Shown here piece by piece: positions 35,261 to 44,073 of a stretch of DNA of 48,557 nt (its first letter is position 1; each line of letters begins with the position of its first letter). The translations under genes were made by a program, and so were the position numbers. The stretch is from Anoxybacillus tengchongensis (GTDB lineage Bacteria > Bacillota > Bacilli > Bacillales > Anoxybacillaceae): NCBI RefSeq assembly GCF_014201585.1, contig NZ_JACHES010000015.1:1-48557 (forward strand), in the 5' to 3' direction. The notes beneath the pieces are model-generated. The model worked only from the letters and a program-made list of their open reading frames with translations. It was not told the DNA's origin and ran no database searches.

Positions 35261-36336
35261 GATGCGGACGCTCTCCTTTCTTTTATACGTATTGCTAACG
35301 CTAGGACGAACAATAACGTCGCAAGAAAACAAATGAAGAAAAACGAAATCGGTAACAGCCATTTTTTTAACGTATGAAAAAATGTATAATCGCTCATCGG
35401 CGTCATCGCCGCAAAGAAAATAACGGTGTATACGAATAGTAAAATCCATCGTCGCGATGTTTTATTTGTAATATGAAATAGCTCGGGAATGAGCGCTGTC
35501 GCAAGTGAAATACGAATAAACGCCCCCGCTAGCCATTGATAGACCGATAAAAAATCAAAATGCTCTAAATACGTTCCTAAGTTCACCATTCGCCATTGTT
35601 CAAAAGCCGGATAACGTAAATGGCTCGCTTCTGCCGGTCCAAATTCTGTAATGGCCCCGATTGTCGGTCCAAGTGATAAGCTGGCAGCTACAACCCCAAA
35701 CAAAACGAGTTTCATAAAAGAAATGTTCGTTTTCATTTGTTGTTGCATAAATAGTAAAAGAACAATTTCTCCATAGCCAGCAGCGACATACATGACTCCT
35801 TTCCACACCGGTTCCCATCCGTTCTCAAGCATCGGCTTTAACAGTTCATAATTTTTATGTGGGGTCGTCGCTAAAGCAACAAAAATGCCGAACAATACGA
35901 CGAAAGGTAAAAGAATGCCAGATGTTTTCGCGATCGATGGCAAACCAATCGACGCGTTATAAAAACAAATGATGCAAAGTGTAACGACAATTGCCCAGTT
36001 TGGTGTAGCTGTTAAGTACGATGTTGTTGTGAACGTTGTCGTATCCTTTAATGTCACAATGCTAATGATAAGTAAATATAAACATGTGACAGAAGCGATA
36101 AAATAAGCAATTGGTGCCCCTATATTTTCTTTTAGCCATTGAAAGATATGTGTTTGTTGCGATTGTTTTATAGGGAAATAAATAACAGGGAGAAATATGA
36201 TAAGCAATATAAGTCCGATGACGGTTGATATCCATGCATCACGTCCGGCAATTTCAAGCAACACAGGAATGATGATAACGTGATTCATCAGTCCAATTGA
36301 TAACATTAAAACGAATAGCATTTGCACTGTATTCAT
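35257..36336 (-). CDS. gerB: spore germinant receptor permease subunit B (GerB/YndE type)
   Basis: This 359-residue protein has about ten membrane helices and resembles the APC-superfamily GerB permeases, which bind the germinant. Visible landmarks are the GLMNHVIIIPVLLEIAGRDA helix near residue 17 and the ERRASAS tail. The ATG at 36336 follows AAAGGTG; a GTG two codons upstream touches that site. It is first in a B-A-C operon, divergent from ddl. The upstream region has a weak sigma-G-like pair (GCAAG, 17 bp, CATATCA), which would fit forespore expression but is not secure. Confidence 0.9.
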   Translation of the reverse strand: MNTVQMLFVLMLSIGLMNHVIIIPVLLEIAGRDAWISTVIGLILLIIFLPVIYFPIKQSQQTHIFQWLKENIGAPIAYFIASVTCLYLLIISIVTLKDTTTFTTTSYLTATPNWAIVVTLCIICFYNASIGLPSIAKTSGILLPFVVLFGIFVALATTPHKNYELLKPMLENGWEPVWKGVMYVAAGYGEIVLLLFMQQQMKTNISFMKLVLFGVVAASLSLGPTIGAITEFGPAEASHLRYPAFEQWRMVNLGTYLEHFDFLSVYQWLAGAFIRISLATALIPELFHITNKTSRRWILLFVYTVIFFAAMTPMSDYTFFHTLKKWLLPISFFFICFLATLLFVLALAIRIKERRASAS

Positions 36337-36488
36337 AAGCACACACCTTTTATCTCTTTGTATTTTTTATCGTTTCCAAGTTGGGAAATGATATGCATTG
36401 TCACCATCTAGGCTTGCTTCACCATATAAATAAAAAAGTAGTTGTGCTACAATAAATGAAGTGAATGAACAGTTGAGGAGGAACGAAC

Positions 36489-37532
36489 ATGAAAATCACA
36501 TTAGGCGTATTATACGGCGGCAAATCGCCTGAACATAAAGTATCGTTACAAACGGCACGCTCTGTCATTAATGCGGTAAATAAAGAAAAGTTTACAGTTG
36601 TTCCGATTTACATTACGACAGATGGGGAATGGTTGCGCGGTGAGGCGATTGAAGGGGAAGTGAAAGATGTCAACCAGCTCGCTTTTCAACAAGGTTTACC
36701 AGCGCTCGCGTCTATTGCAAACGGCATTGATGTTATTTTTCCTCTTTTACACGGGCCGAACGGAGAAGATGGAACGGTACAAGGAATGTTAGAATTATTA
36801 AACGTACCGTATGTCGGAAACGGTGTGCTAGCATCGGCTGTCGGTATGGATAAAATTGTGATGAAACAACTGTTTGCGCAAGCGGGGCTAAAACAAGCGC
36901 GTTATGTTTTTTTCTTAAAAAAAGAGTGGGAAAAGCATAAAGAAACCGTATATGAAACGGTAGAGCGGGAACTTAGTTATCCGTGTTTTGTGAAGCCAGC
37001 TAACGCAGGTTCAAGTGTAGGAATAAGTAAATGTAAAAACCGTGAACAATTGCAAATAGCTTTTCAAGAGGCGTTTCGTTACGATCGAAAAGTCATCGTG
37101 GAGGAAGCGATTATTGGTCGGGAAGTGGAAATTGGCGTGATCGGAAACGATGAGCCGACTTGTTCAGTTGTCGGGGAAATTGTGCCGAAAAAAGAATTTT
37201 ATGATTACGAAGCAAAATATGTCGATGGAAATACAGAGTTAGTCATCCCAGCAAACATTACGGATCAAGAATATGAAACGATAAAACAAATGGCACTTAC
37301 CGCTTTTAAAGTGCTCGATTTAGCCGGATTAGTCCGAGCTGACTTTTTCTTGACAGCAGATGGTGAAGCATATATTAACGAAGTCAATACGATGCCGGGA
37401 TTTACCCCTTTTAGCATGTTCCCGCTTTTATGGAAACATACAGGTGTATCGTATGAGGAGTTAATTGAACGTCTTATTCAACTGGCGATCGAGCGATATG
37501 AAGAAAAACAAAATATTACGTACGTATTTTAA
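36489..37532 (+). CDS. ddl: D-alanine-D-alanine ligase
   Basis: This 347-residue ATP-grasp ligase makes the D-Ala-D-Ala dipeptide of peptidoglycan. It starts [21 protein letters not shown], has [16 protein letters not shown] near residue 90, the ATP loop [17 protein letters not shown] near 170 and the C-terminal magnesium motif [17 protein letters not shown]. The F/Y type in this last motif suggests a normal D-Ala ligase rather than a D-lactate enzyme, though this was not checked structurally. The ATG follows GAGGAGGAAC. murF starts 9 bp downstream. Confidence 0.96.
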   Translation: MKITLGVLYGGKSPEHKVSLQTARSVINAVNKEKFTVVPIYITTDGEWLRGEAIEGEVKDVNQLAFQQGLPALASIANGIDVIFPLLHGPNGEDGTVQGMLELLNVPYVGNGVLASAVGMDKIVMKQLFAQAGLKQARYVFFLKKEWEKHKETVYETVERELSYPCFVKPANAGSSVGISKCKNREQLQIAFQEAFRYDRKVIVEEAIIGREVEIGVIGNDEPTCSVVGEIVPKKEFYDYEAKYVDGNTELVIPANITDQEYETIKQMALTAFKVLDLAGLVRADFFLTADGEAYINEVNTMPGFTPFSMFPLLWKHTGVSYEELIERLIQLAIERYEEKQNITYVF

Positions 37533-37541
37533 GGTGATCAT

Positions 37542-38918
37542 ATGCTTACACGTTCACTAGCTGATGTTCAAATGATGATTCCGGGAAGTATGATTGATGA
37601 GCGATATGCTTCTGTTGTGATTCATGGTGTGTCAACAGATACGCGCACAATTGAGCGAGGAAATTTATATGTTCCGCTAAAAGGGGCCACGTTCAACGGC
37701 CATCAGTTTGTGAAGGAGGCGTTTGACAAAGGAGCAGTCGCTGCGCTATGGAGCAAACATGAGCCGAACGCCCCGACAGATGTGCCGCTCATTTTTGTTG
37801 AAGATTCACTCGTTGCATTGCAACAGCTGGCTCATGCGTATCGAAAACAACTTCGTACACGTATTATCGGGGTGACTGGAAGCAACGGAAAAACGACAAC
37901 GAAAGATATGATTGCATCACTGCTTGGGACAGTATATCGTGTGCAAAAGACAGAAGGGAATTTAAACAATCATATCGGTGTGCCACTGACATTGCTTCGT
38001 TTAAAAGAAGAAACAGAGTATGCCGTCGTTGAAATGGGGATGAGCGGCTTTGGAGAAATTGAGTTACTTTCTACCCTCGCAGAGCCTGACATTGCAGTGA
38101 TTACAAACATTGGTGAATCGCATTTACAAGAGCTCGGTTCACGTGAAGGAATTGCAACAGCGAAGTTTGAAATTGTAAAAGGCCTAAAGCGTGACGGACT
38201 GTTTATTTATCACGGGGATGAACCGCTGTTGCAAACACGTGTGGAAAACACTAATCTTTCGCATGTTCAAACGTTTGGAGTGGAACGAACAAACGATTAT
38301 TATCCGCTAGACATTCGTGTTCAAGCGGACGGAACGACGTTTAAGGTAAATTGTTGGCCAGACGAGACGTTTCATATGCCTCTTATTGGTCGGCACCATG
38401 TGATGAATGCGCTAGCAGCGATTGCGGTTGCACGTTTCGCTTCTGTTGATGTGGCTCATATGAAAGAAGGTTTTTTACGTTTATCTGTAACAAAAATGCG
38501 TACAGAAGTCATAAAGCGTCCTGACGGGGTAACAATTATTAACGATGCATATAACGCCAGTCCGACATCGATGCGCGCTGCGCTTGAATTGCTTGGACAA
38601 TTGACTGGATATCGTAAAAAAATAGCCATTGTTGGCGACATGCTTGAATTAGGTGAACAAGAAATTACTTTTCATGAACAAATTGGCGAGATGATCGATC
38701 CGCAAAAAATAGATTATGTGTTGACATACGGTGAGCGTGCAAAGGCAATTGCTGAGCAAGCGAGCAAGCGATTTAGCAAAGGGCATGTTCGTTCTTATGA
38801 CGATAAGGCGAAGCTAGCAGCGGATGTGCAAAAAATGATAGAAGCAGGTGACATCATTTTACTAAAGGCATCTCGGGGGATGAGACTAGAGGAAATCATT
38901 TCTTTGTTAAATAAATAA
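37542..38918 (+). CDS. murF: UDP-MurNAc-tripeptide D-alanyl-D-alanine ligase
   Basis: This 458-residue Mur ligase adds the D-Ala-D-Ala dipeptide made by Ddl to the UDP-MurNAc-tripeptide, the last cytoplasmic step of monomer synthesis. The N-terminal UDP domain has STDTRTIERGNLYVPLKG, the P-loop is GVTGSNGKTTTKDM near residue 109, and the family motif NDAYNASPTSMRAAL lies near 335. The ATG follows AAGGTGAT with short spacing. It is the natural partner of the upstream ddl. Confidence 0.96.
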   Translation: MLTRSLADVQMMIPGSMIDERYASVVIHGVSTDTRTIERGNLYVPLKGATFNGHQFVKEAFDKGAVAALWSKHEPNAPTDVPLIFVEDSLVALQQLAHAYRKQLRTRIIGVTGSNGKTTTKDMIASLLGTVYRVQKTEGNLNNHIGVPLTLLRLKEETEYAVVEMGMSGFGEIELLSTLAEPDIAVITNIGESHLQELGSREGIATAKFEIVKGLKRDGLFIYHGDEPLLQTRVENTNLSHVQTFGVERTNDYYPLDIRVQADGTTFKVNCWPDETFHMPLIGRHHVMNALAAIAVARFASVDVAHMKEGFLRLSVTKMRTEVIKRPDGVTIINDAYNASPTSMRAALELLGQLTGYRKKIAIVGDMLELGEQEITFHEQIGEMIDPQKIDYVLTYGERAKAIAEQASKRFSKGHVRSYDDKAKLAADVQKMIEAGDIILLKASRGMRLEEIISLLNK

Positions 38919-38936
38919 AAAGAAGCGTTCAATTTG

Positions 38937-38965
38937 TTGAAAACATATGCATAAAATGGTATGAT
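38937..38965 (+). promoter_or_regulatory. strong sigma-A promoter of cshA
   Basis: TTGAAA, exactly 17 bp, TATGAT. It lies about 100 bp before the gene, leaving a leader with a terminator-like hairpin. Confidence 0.82.
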
Positions 38966-38997
38966 GAACGAGAGCTGTTTACGGAATGAATTTCAAC

Positions 38998-39031
38998 AAG
39001 GCACTTCCGTCTATACGGGAATGCCTTTTTT
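38998..39031 (+). terminator. terminator-like hairpin in the cshA leader (possible attenuator)
   Basis: AAGGCA/TGCCTT with inner TTCCGT/ACGGGAA and loop CTAT is followed by six T. It is placed between the cshA promoter and its ribosome site, so it would stop transcription before the gene unless it is overcome. Confidence 0.72.
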
Positions 39032-39063
39032 CGTAAGTTATTTGAAGAAGGAGTATGAAAACA

Positions 39064-40470
39064 TTGGTTACATTTAAAGAATTTGGATTAAGTCCAGAGT
39101 TGATGAAAGCAGTTAGTAAAATGGGATTCGAAGAGGCAACGCCAATTCAAGCGGCAACGATTCCGCTTAGTTTGCAAAATCGTGATGTCATTGGTCAAGC
39201 GCAAACAGGAACAGGAAAGACGGCAGCGTTTGGTATCCCACTTATTGAAAAAATTGATATGAACAACGATGCGGTGCAAGCAATCGTTGTTGCGCCGACG
39301 CGAGAACTAGCCATTCAAGTATCCGAAGAACTATATAAAATTGGTTCAACGAAGCGTGTGCGCGTTTTGCCGATTTATGGAGGACAAGATATTGAACGTC
39401 AAATTCGCGCATTAAAAAAACATCCACATATTATTGTCGGTACACCGGGACGGGTGCTTGATCACATTCAACGTCGTACGCTCCGTTTACAAAATGTGCA
39501 TACGGTCGTATTAGACGAGGCGGATGAAATGTTGAACATGGGCTTCGTTGAAGACATTGAAGCAATTTTAAGCCATGTGCCAACAGAGCGTCAGACACTT
39601 CTTTTCTCAGCGACGATGCCTGAACCGATTCGTCGTATTGCTGAACGATTTATGAACAATCCAGAGCTCGTTCGCGTAAAAGCAAAAGAAATGACGGTTC
39701 CAAACATTGAACAATATTACATTGAAATTCAAGAGAAGAAAAAGTTTGATACGTTAACTCGCTTATTAGATATTCAATCCCCTGAATTAGCGATCGTTTT
39801 CGGAAGAACGAAGCGCCGTGTCGATGAGCTAGCAGAAGCTCTCAATTTGCGTGGCTATACGGCAGAGGGGATTCATGGTGATTTAAGCCAGGCAAAGCGT
39901 TTATCCGTATTGCGTAAGTTTAAAGAAGGTTCTATTGATATTTTAGTGGCGACAGACGTAGCTGCACGTGGTTTGGATATTTCTGGTGTCACACACGTGT
40001 ACAATTTCGACATTCCACAAGACCCAGAAAGCTATGTTCATCGTATCGGTCGGACAGGGCGTGCTGGTAAGACAGGAATGGCGATTACGCTTGTTACTCC
40101 ACGTGAAATCGGACAGTTGCACCACATTGAAAAAACGACGAAACGAAAAATGGAACGTATGAAACCACCAACGTTAGATGAGGCGCTTGAAGGTCAACAA
40201 CGAGCAGCAATTGAAAAATTGCTTGAGACGATCGAGCATAACAATTTATCGTTTTATAAACGCGCCGCAGAAGAATTGTTGGAAGAACACGACTCTGTTT
40301 CGCTTGTTGCCGCGTGTATTAAAATGTTAACAAAAGAACCGGATATGACGCCGGTGCAGTTGACAGAAGAACCGCCAATTATGAAAAAAGAGAAGAAGCG
40401 GCAAGTACAAACGCGCCAACGTCGAAACGAGACGCGAGGCCGTGGATCGAAAACGCGCACAAAACGATAG
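39064..40470 (+). CDS. cshA: DEAD-box RNA helicase CshA
   Basis: This 468-residue helicase unwinds RNA in mRNA decay, ribosome assembly and cold adaptation. The Q motif is [14 protein letters not shown]; motif I AQTGTGKT; Ia PTRELAI; II DEAD in [47 protein letters not shown] short basic tail ([20 protein letters not shown]) follows. The start is taken as TTG 39064, 10 nt after AAGGAG, giving the family start VTFKEFGLS; the ATG at 39055 is only 1 nt from that site. A strong promoter and an attenuator-like hairpin precede it. Confidence 0.95.
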   Translation: MVTFKEFGLSPELMKAVSKMGFEEATPIQAATIPLSLQNRDVIGQAQTGTGKTAAFGIPLIEKIDMNNDAVQAIVVAPTRELAIQVSEELYKIGSTKRVRVLPIYGGQDIERQIRALKKHPHIIVGTPGRVLDHIQRRTLRLQNVHTVVLDEADEMLNMGFVEDIEAILSHVPTERQTLLFSATMPEPIRRIAERFMNNPELVRVKAKEMTVPNIEQYYIEIQEKKKFDTLTRLLDIQSPELAIVFGRTKRRVDELAEALNLRGYTAEGIHGDLSQAKRLSVLRKFKEGSIDILVATDVAARGLDISGVTHVYNFDIPQDPESYVHRIGRTGRAGKTGMAITLVTPREIGQLHHIEKTTKRKMERMKPPTLDEALEGQQRAAIEKLLETIEHNNLSFYKRAAEELLEEHDSVSLVAACIKMLTKEPDMTPVQLTEEPPIMKKEKKRQVQTRQRRNETRGRGSKTRTKR

Positions 40471-40499
40471 AAGCTGTCTGAACAGATAGCTTCTTTTTC
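40468..40499 (+). terminator. terminator after cshA
   Basis: AGAAGCTGTCT pairs with AGATAGCTTCT across a short loop, followed by a T-run. Confidence 0.82.
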
Positions 40500-40519
40500 T
40501 TTATTTGGAGGGATACGAG

Positions 40520-40882
40520 ATGATTATCGGCATTGGTATTGATATTGTCGAATTAAATCGCATTGCAGAGCTAATAAACCGACAGCCGAAATTGATTGAA
40601 CGTGTTTTAACAGACAATGAACGTAATTGTCTTCATGACCGATCAGCAAAGCGAAAAATTGAATTTGTGGCAGGGCGATTTGCCGCAAAAGAGGCGTACG
40701 CGAAAGCGTTAGGGACGGGGATTGGTGCCCATGTTTCTTTTCGGGATATTGAAATAAAAAATGACGAAAATGGCAAACCGTATATTGTTTCTTCTTCTCC
40801 AGATGAACGTGTACACGTTTCCATTTCACATAGCGAACATTATGCGGTGGCCCAAGTAATTATTGAACGCTTGTCAAGCTAG
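40520..40882 (+). CDS. acpS: holo-[acyl-carrier-protein] synthase
   Basis: This 120-residue enzyme attaches 4'-phosphopantetheine to acyl carrier protein. The two family motifs are [12 protein letters not shown] (metal aspartate near residue 8) and [16 protein letters not shown] (metal glutamate near 58). The C-terminal [15 protein letters not shown] is typical. The ATG at 40520 follows GGAGGG; an in-frame start at 40505 overlaps that site. The next gene is ydcC, the B. subtilis order. Confidence 0.95.
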   Translation: MIIGIGIDIVELNRIAELINRQPKLIERVLTDNERNCLHDRSAKRKIEFVAGRFAAKEAYAKALGTGIGAHVSFRDIEIKNDENGKPYIVSSSPDERVHVSISHSEHYAVAQVIIERLSS

Positions 40883-40956
40883 TCTGCATATTCTCCCGTT
40901 TGATCTCATATGATGGCTTATGAAGGAAGTCCAAATGAGGTAAAGGGGTTGAAAAA

Positions 40957-41976
40957 ATGAGACGAACATGGCTTTTTTGGTGCCTACTTCTTTTCGTTGT
41001 AGGCAGTCTGGCCGCTTGCGGAGAAAAGTCGCAACAAGATGTGTTAAAAGCGCTCGATGAGAAAGTACAAACGATGTCTGGGTACAAAGCCGAAGCAAAA
41101 ATGACGCTTCAGACAGGGACGGAGCCACAAGTGTATGAAATCGAAATTTGGCATAAGTCCCCAAATTACTATCGTGTGAACTTGAAAAATGCTCAGCGTG
41201 ATCAACATCAAATGATTTTGCGTAACGACGAAGGAGTATTTGTATTGACGCCTGCACTAAATAAAAGTTTTCGTTTTCAAAGCGACTGGCCGCAAAACGC
41301 AAGTCAAGTGTATTTGTATGAATCGCTCGTAAAAGACATTTTAGCCGACTCGAAAGCAGATTTTAAAGCAACAAAAAACCATTACGTATTCCAGACAAAA
41401 ACAAATTATGAAAACAAGAAAATGCTACCAAAACAAGAGATCACATTAAATAAAAAAGATTTAACGCCAGTGAAAGTGACCGTCATGGACATTGACTCAC
41501 AACCGATGTTGACTGTGGAATTTTCAAAAGTAGAATGGAATGCTGCGTTTGACGATAACGCTTTTGATGTAAGTAAAAATATGACGAGAGCGAAGTTGGA
41601 AAATGAACAAGAAGTGACAAAAGAAGCTAATCAACAAGCAGTGCCAGTTATGTATCCGACATATGAACTCGACGGTGTGAAACTTGTCGAAGAAAAAGAA
41701 TTTACAACAGCAAACGGGAAACGAATTGTTATGACATTTTCTGGGGAAAAATCGTTTACGCTTGTACAAGAAAAAGCCCATGCTGTGCCGACGGCAAACG
41801 TATCGACAACGGTTAAGGGTGAGCCTGTTGATTTAGGATTTGCCGTTGGAGCGCTGGCAAATGGCACATTGACGTGGACGTATAAAGGTGTCGATTTTAT
41901 TCTTGCTTCACAAGATTTAACGAAAGATGAGATGGTTGCGATTGCTCGTTCAGTGCAAGGCAAGGTGATGAAGTAA
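40957..41976 (+). CDS. ydcC: outer-surface lipoprotein YdcC, LolA-like
   Basis: This 339-residue lipoprotein has an N-terminal signal (RRTWLFWCLLLFVVGSL) and lipobox LAAC with the lipidated cysteine near residue 21. The body is a LolA-like half-barrel with repeated strands (YEIEIWHKSPNYYRVNLKNA and similar). In B. subtilis the homologue is sporulation-associated (sigma-E), with unknown function. The ATG follows AAAGGGG. A terminator follows and alr comes next. Confidence 0.88.
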   Translation: MRRTWLFWCLLLFVVGSLAACGEKSQQDVLKALDEKVQTMSGYKAEAKMTLQTGTEPQVYEIEIWHKSPNYYRVNLKNAQRDQHQMILRNDEGVFVLTPALNKSFRFQSDWPQNASQVYLYESLVKDILADSKADFKATKNHYVFQTKTNYENKKMLPKQEITLNKKDLTPVKVTVMDIDSQPMLTVEFSKVEWNAAFDDNAFDVSKNMTRAKLENEQEVTKEANQQAVPVMYPTYELDGVKLVEEKEFTTANGKRIVMTFSGEKSFTLVQEKAHAVPTANVSTTVKGEPVDLGFAVGALANGTLTWTYKGVDFILASQDLTKDEMVAIARSVQGKVMK

Positions 41977-42004
41977 GACTCGCGCGGCGGGTCTTTATTT
42001 TTTT
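41975..42004 (+). terminator. terminator after ydcC
   Basis: AAGACTCGC (41975-41983)/GCGGGTCTT (41987-41995) with a 3-nt loop, then a T-rich tract. Confidence 0.78.
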
Positions 42005-42069
42005 GTTGACATGATGCAAGGACAAAAGAAATAATCAAACGTGAACATATTTTTGAAGGGGTATGAAGG

Positions 42070-43227
42070 ATGGACCGAGCATTTTATCGCGATACGTGGG
42101 CAGAAATTGATTTAGATGCAATTTTTTATAATGTGCAATCGATGAAACAACACGTTGGGACTCAAGTCGATGTCATTGCTGTTGTCAAAGCAAACGCTTA
42201 TGGACATGGAGATATTCAAGTAGCGAAAACAGCGCTTGAAGCAGGTGCAACACATTTAGCCGTAGCCTTTTTAGATGAAGCGCTCGCGCTAAGAAAAAAA
42301 GGACTCCCTTTAAACGTCCCGATTATCGTACTTGGGGCAACAAACCCTTCATATGCGCCGTTAGCGGCTAGCCAAAATATTGCTTTAACAATTTTTCGAG
42401 TGGATTGGTTAGAGCAAGCGATGATGTATGCCCCATATGACCGGCCATTGAACGTTCATATGAAGTTGGATACGGGGATGGGACGATTGGGAGCGAAAAC
42501 AAAAGAAGAAGTACAGCAGATGGTACACATGCTTAAACAACATACATGTTTTGTGCTTGAAGGAGTATATACCCATTTTGCGACAGCCGATGAACAAAAT
42601 GCGGACTATTTCTCATTTCAATACGATACATTTCTACACATGCTAGAATGGTTACCGATTAAGCCACCGCTCATCCATTGTGCCAATAGCGCAGCGGCAT
42701 TACGCTATCCTGATCGTGTATTTAATGCAGTTCGTTTCGGTATTTCTATGTATGGATTGACACCGTCACAAGAGATGAAACCATTCTTGCCGTATCCATT
42801 AAAAGAAGCGTTCTCGCTCCATAGCCGTTTAACGCACGTAAAAAAGGTGAAGGCAGGGGAAAAAATTAGTTACGGGGCGACATATGCCGCAGAAGCGGAT
42901 GAATGGATTGGTACGGTTCCGATTGGCTATGCAGACGGTTGGTTGCGTCGCATGCAGCACTTTTCTGTCCTTGTTGATGGAAAACGAGCTCCGATTGTTG
43001 GGAGGATTTGTATGGATCAAATGATGATTCGTTTACCTTACGAACTTCCAATTGGTACAAAAGTAACGCTTATTGGTGAACAACAAGGGGACCGTATTTC
43101 CATTGATGATGTTGCAGCACATGTAAATACGATTAATTATGAAATTCCTTGTACAATTAGTTATCGTGTCCCCCGTATTTTTTTGAAAAACAAGAGTATA
43201 ATTGAAGTGAGAAATGCGGTATTATAG
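42070..43227 (+). CDS. alr: alanine racemase
   Basis: This 385-residue PLP enzyme makes D-alanine, the substrate of Ddl. The PLP lysine is in VVKANAYGHG (K40), and the second catalytic base, tyrosine, lies in ISYGATYAAE near residue 268. VGRICMDQMMIRL near 310 is the dimer-contact strand. The ATG at 42070 is 8 nt after AAGGGG. A TTGACA at 42006-42011 could be its -35, though the -10 is weak. Together with ddl and murF it supplies the D-Ala-D-Ala branch in this window. Confidence 0.96.
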   Translation: MDRAFYRDTWAEIDLDAIFYNVQSMKQHVGTQVDVIAVVKANAYGHGDIQVAKTALEAGATHLAVAFLDEALALRKKGLPLNVPIIVLGATNPSYAPLAASQNIALTIFRVDWLEQAMMYAPYDRPLNVHMKLDTGMGRLGAKTKEEVQQMVHMLKQHTCFVLEGVYTHFATADEQNADYFSFQYDTFLHMLEWLPIKPPLIHCANSAAALRYPDRVFNAVRFGISMYGLTPSQEMKPFLPYPLKEAFSLHSRLTHVKKVKAGEKISYGATYAAEADEWIGTVPIGYADGWLRRMQHFSVLVDGKRAPIVGRICMDQMMIRLPYELPIGTKVTLIGEQQGDRISIDDVAAHVNTINYEIPCTISYRVPRIFLKNKSIIEVRNAVL

Positions 43228-43301
43228 TAGATGGGTGCAACGAGAACGATCGTTTTCGAAAAATTTCTACAAAAAATGGACGAATGATGCTGGAAATGAC
43301 T

Positions 43302-43329
43302 TTGCATCATGAAGATGAAATGGTATGAT
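43302..43329 (+). promoter_or_regulatory. sigma-A promoter of ndoAI-ndoA
   Basis: TTGCAT, 16 bp, TATGAT. The -35 overlaps one arm of the inverted repeat ATGATGC/GCATCAT (43284-43310), a possible autoregulatory site. Confidence 0.55.
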
Positions 43330-43379
43330 GTAAATTGGGAGCGACTATGTGGTTGTAGTTTAGTTGGAGGTGTGTGTTT

Positions 43380-43661
43380 GTGTCTGAATCCAGCGCAACA
43401 ACAGAAATTGTTATTCGGTTACCGCAGGCGTTAGTGAGCGAATTAGATGGCATTGTGAAGCAAGAAAATGGCAACCGAAATGAACTTATTTATCAAGCGA
43501 TGAAGATGTACATTCGTGAGCGGAAAAAACGTCAAATTCGAGAAGCGATGAGACGTGGGTATATGGAGATGGCGAAAATTAATTTGTCGCTTGCGTCGGA
43601 AGCTTTTCTTGCGGAATATGAAGCTGACCACACCGTTGAACGCTTAGTTAGCGGGGGGTAA
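43380..43661 (+). CDS. ndoAI: antitoxin EndoAI (ribbon-helix-helix)
   Basis: This 93-residue antitoxin has a ribbon-helix-helix DNA-binding N-terminus ([20 protein letters not shown]) and a C-terminal toxin-binding tail ending [13 protein letters not shown], nearly the same as the B. subtilis protein. It blocks the EndoA RNase and probably represses its own operon. The GTG at 43380 lies 9 nt after GGAGGTG; an in-frame TTG at 43374 is closer to that site and less likely. The toxin gene starts 4 bp downstream. Confidence 0.94.
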   Translation: MSESSATTEIVIRLPQALVSELDGIVKQENGNRNELIYQAMKMYIRERKKRQIREAMRRGYMEMAKINLSLASEAFLAEYEADHTVERLVSGG

Positions 43662-43665
43662 TCTT

Positions 43666-44016
43666 TTGATTGTCAAACGTGGTGACGTGTATTTTGCCGA
43701 TCTTTCTCCAGTAGTTGGATCAGAGCAAGGGGGCGTGCGCCCTGTGCTTGTTATTCAAAATGACATTGGGAACCGTTTCAGTCCAACCGTCATTGTTGCT
43801 GCCATTACTGCGCAAATCCAAAAAGCGAAGTTGCCTACACATGTTGAAATCGACGCAAAGCGCTACGGATTTGAACGGGACTCTGTCATTTTGCTTGAAC
43901 AAATTCGGACGATTGATAAACAACGTCTGACAGATAAGATTACCCATCTAGATGACGAGATGATGGATAAAGTAGATGAAGCGTTGCAAATTAGTCTTGG
44001 TCTTATTGATTTTTAA
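43666..44016 (+). CDS. ndoA: endoribonuclease toxin EndoA (MazF/PemK family)
   Basis: This 116-residue MazF-type toxin cuts mRNA at short motifs (UACAU in B. subtilis). The signature [20 protein letters not shown], then RPVLVIQND, and [11 protein letters not shown] carry the arginine and threonine of the active site. It starts with TTG at 43666, as in B. subtilis, which keeps toxin translation low relative to antitoxin. A terminator follows. Confidence 0.96.
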   Translation: MIVKRGDVYFADLSPVVGSEQGGVRPVLVIQNDIGNRFSPTVIVAAITAQIQKAKLPTHVEIDAKRYGFERDSVILLEQIRTIDKQRLTDKITHLDDEMMDKVDEALQISLGLIDF

Positions 44017-44025
44017 TATGTTGGG

Positions 44026-44053
44026 AAAATAGCTACGTTGTGTAGCTATTTTT
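44026..44053 (+). terminator. terminator after ndoA
   Basis: AAATAGCTAC (44027-44036)/GTAGCTATTT (44042-44051), followed by T-rich sequence. It ends 5 bp before the tex ribosome site. Confidence 0.78.
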
Positions 44054-44073
44054 GTTTAGGGGAGGAATTTTGT

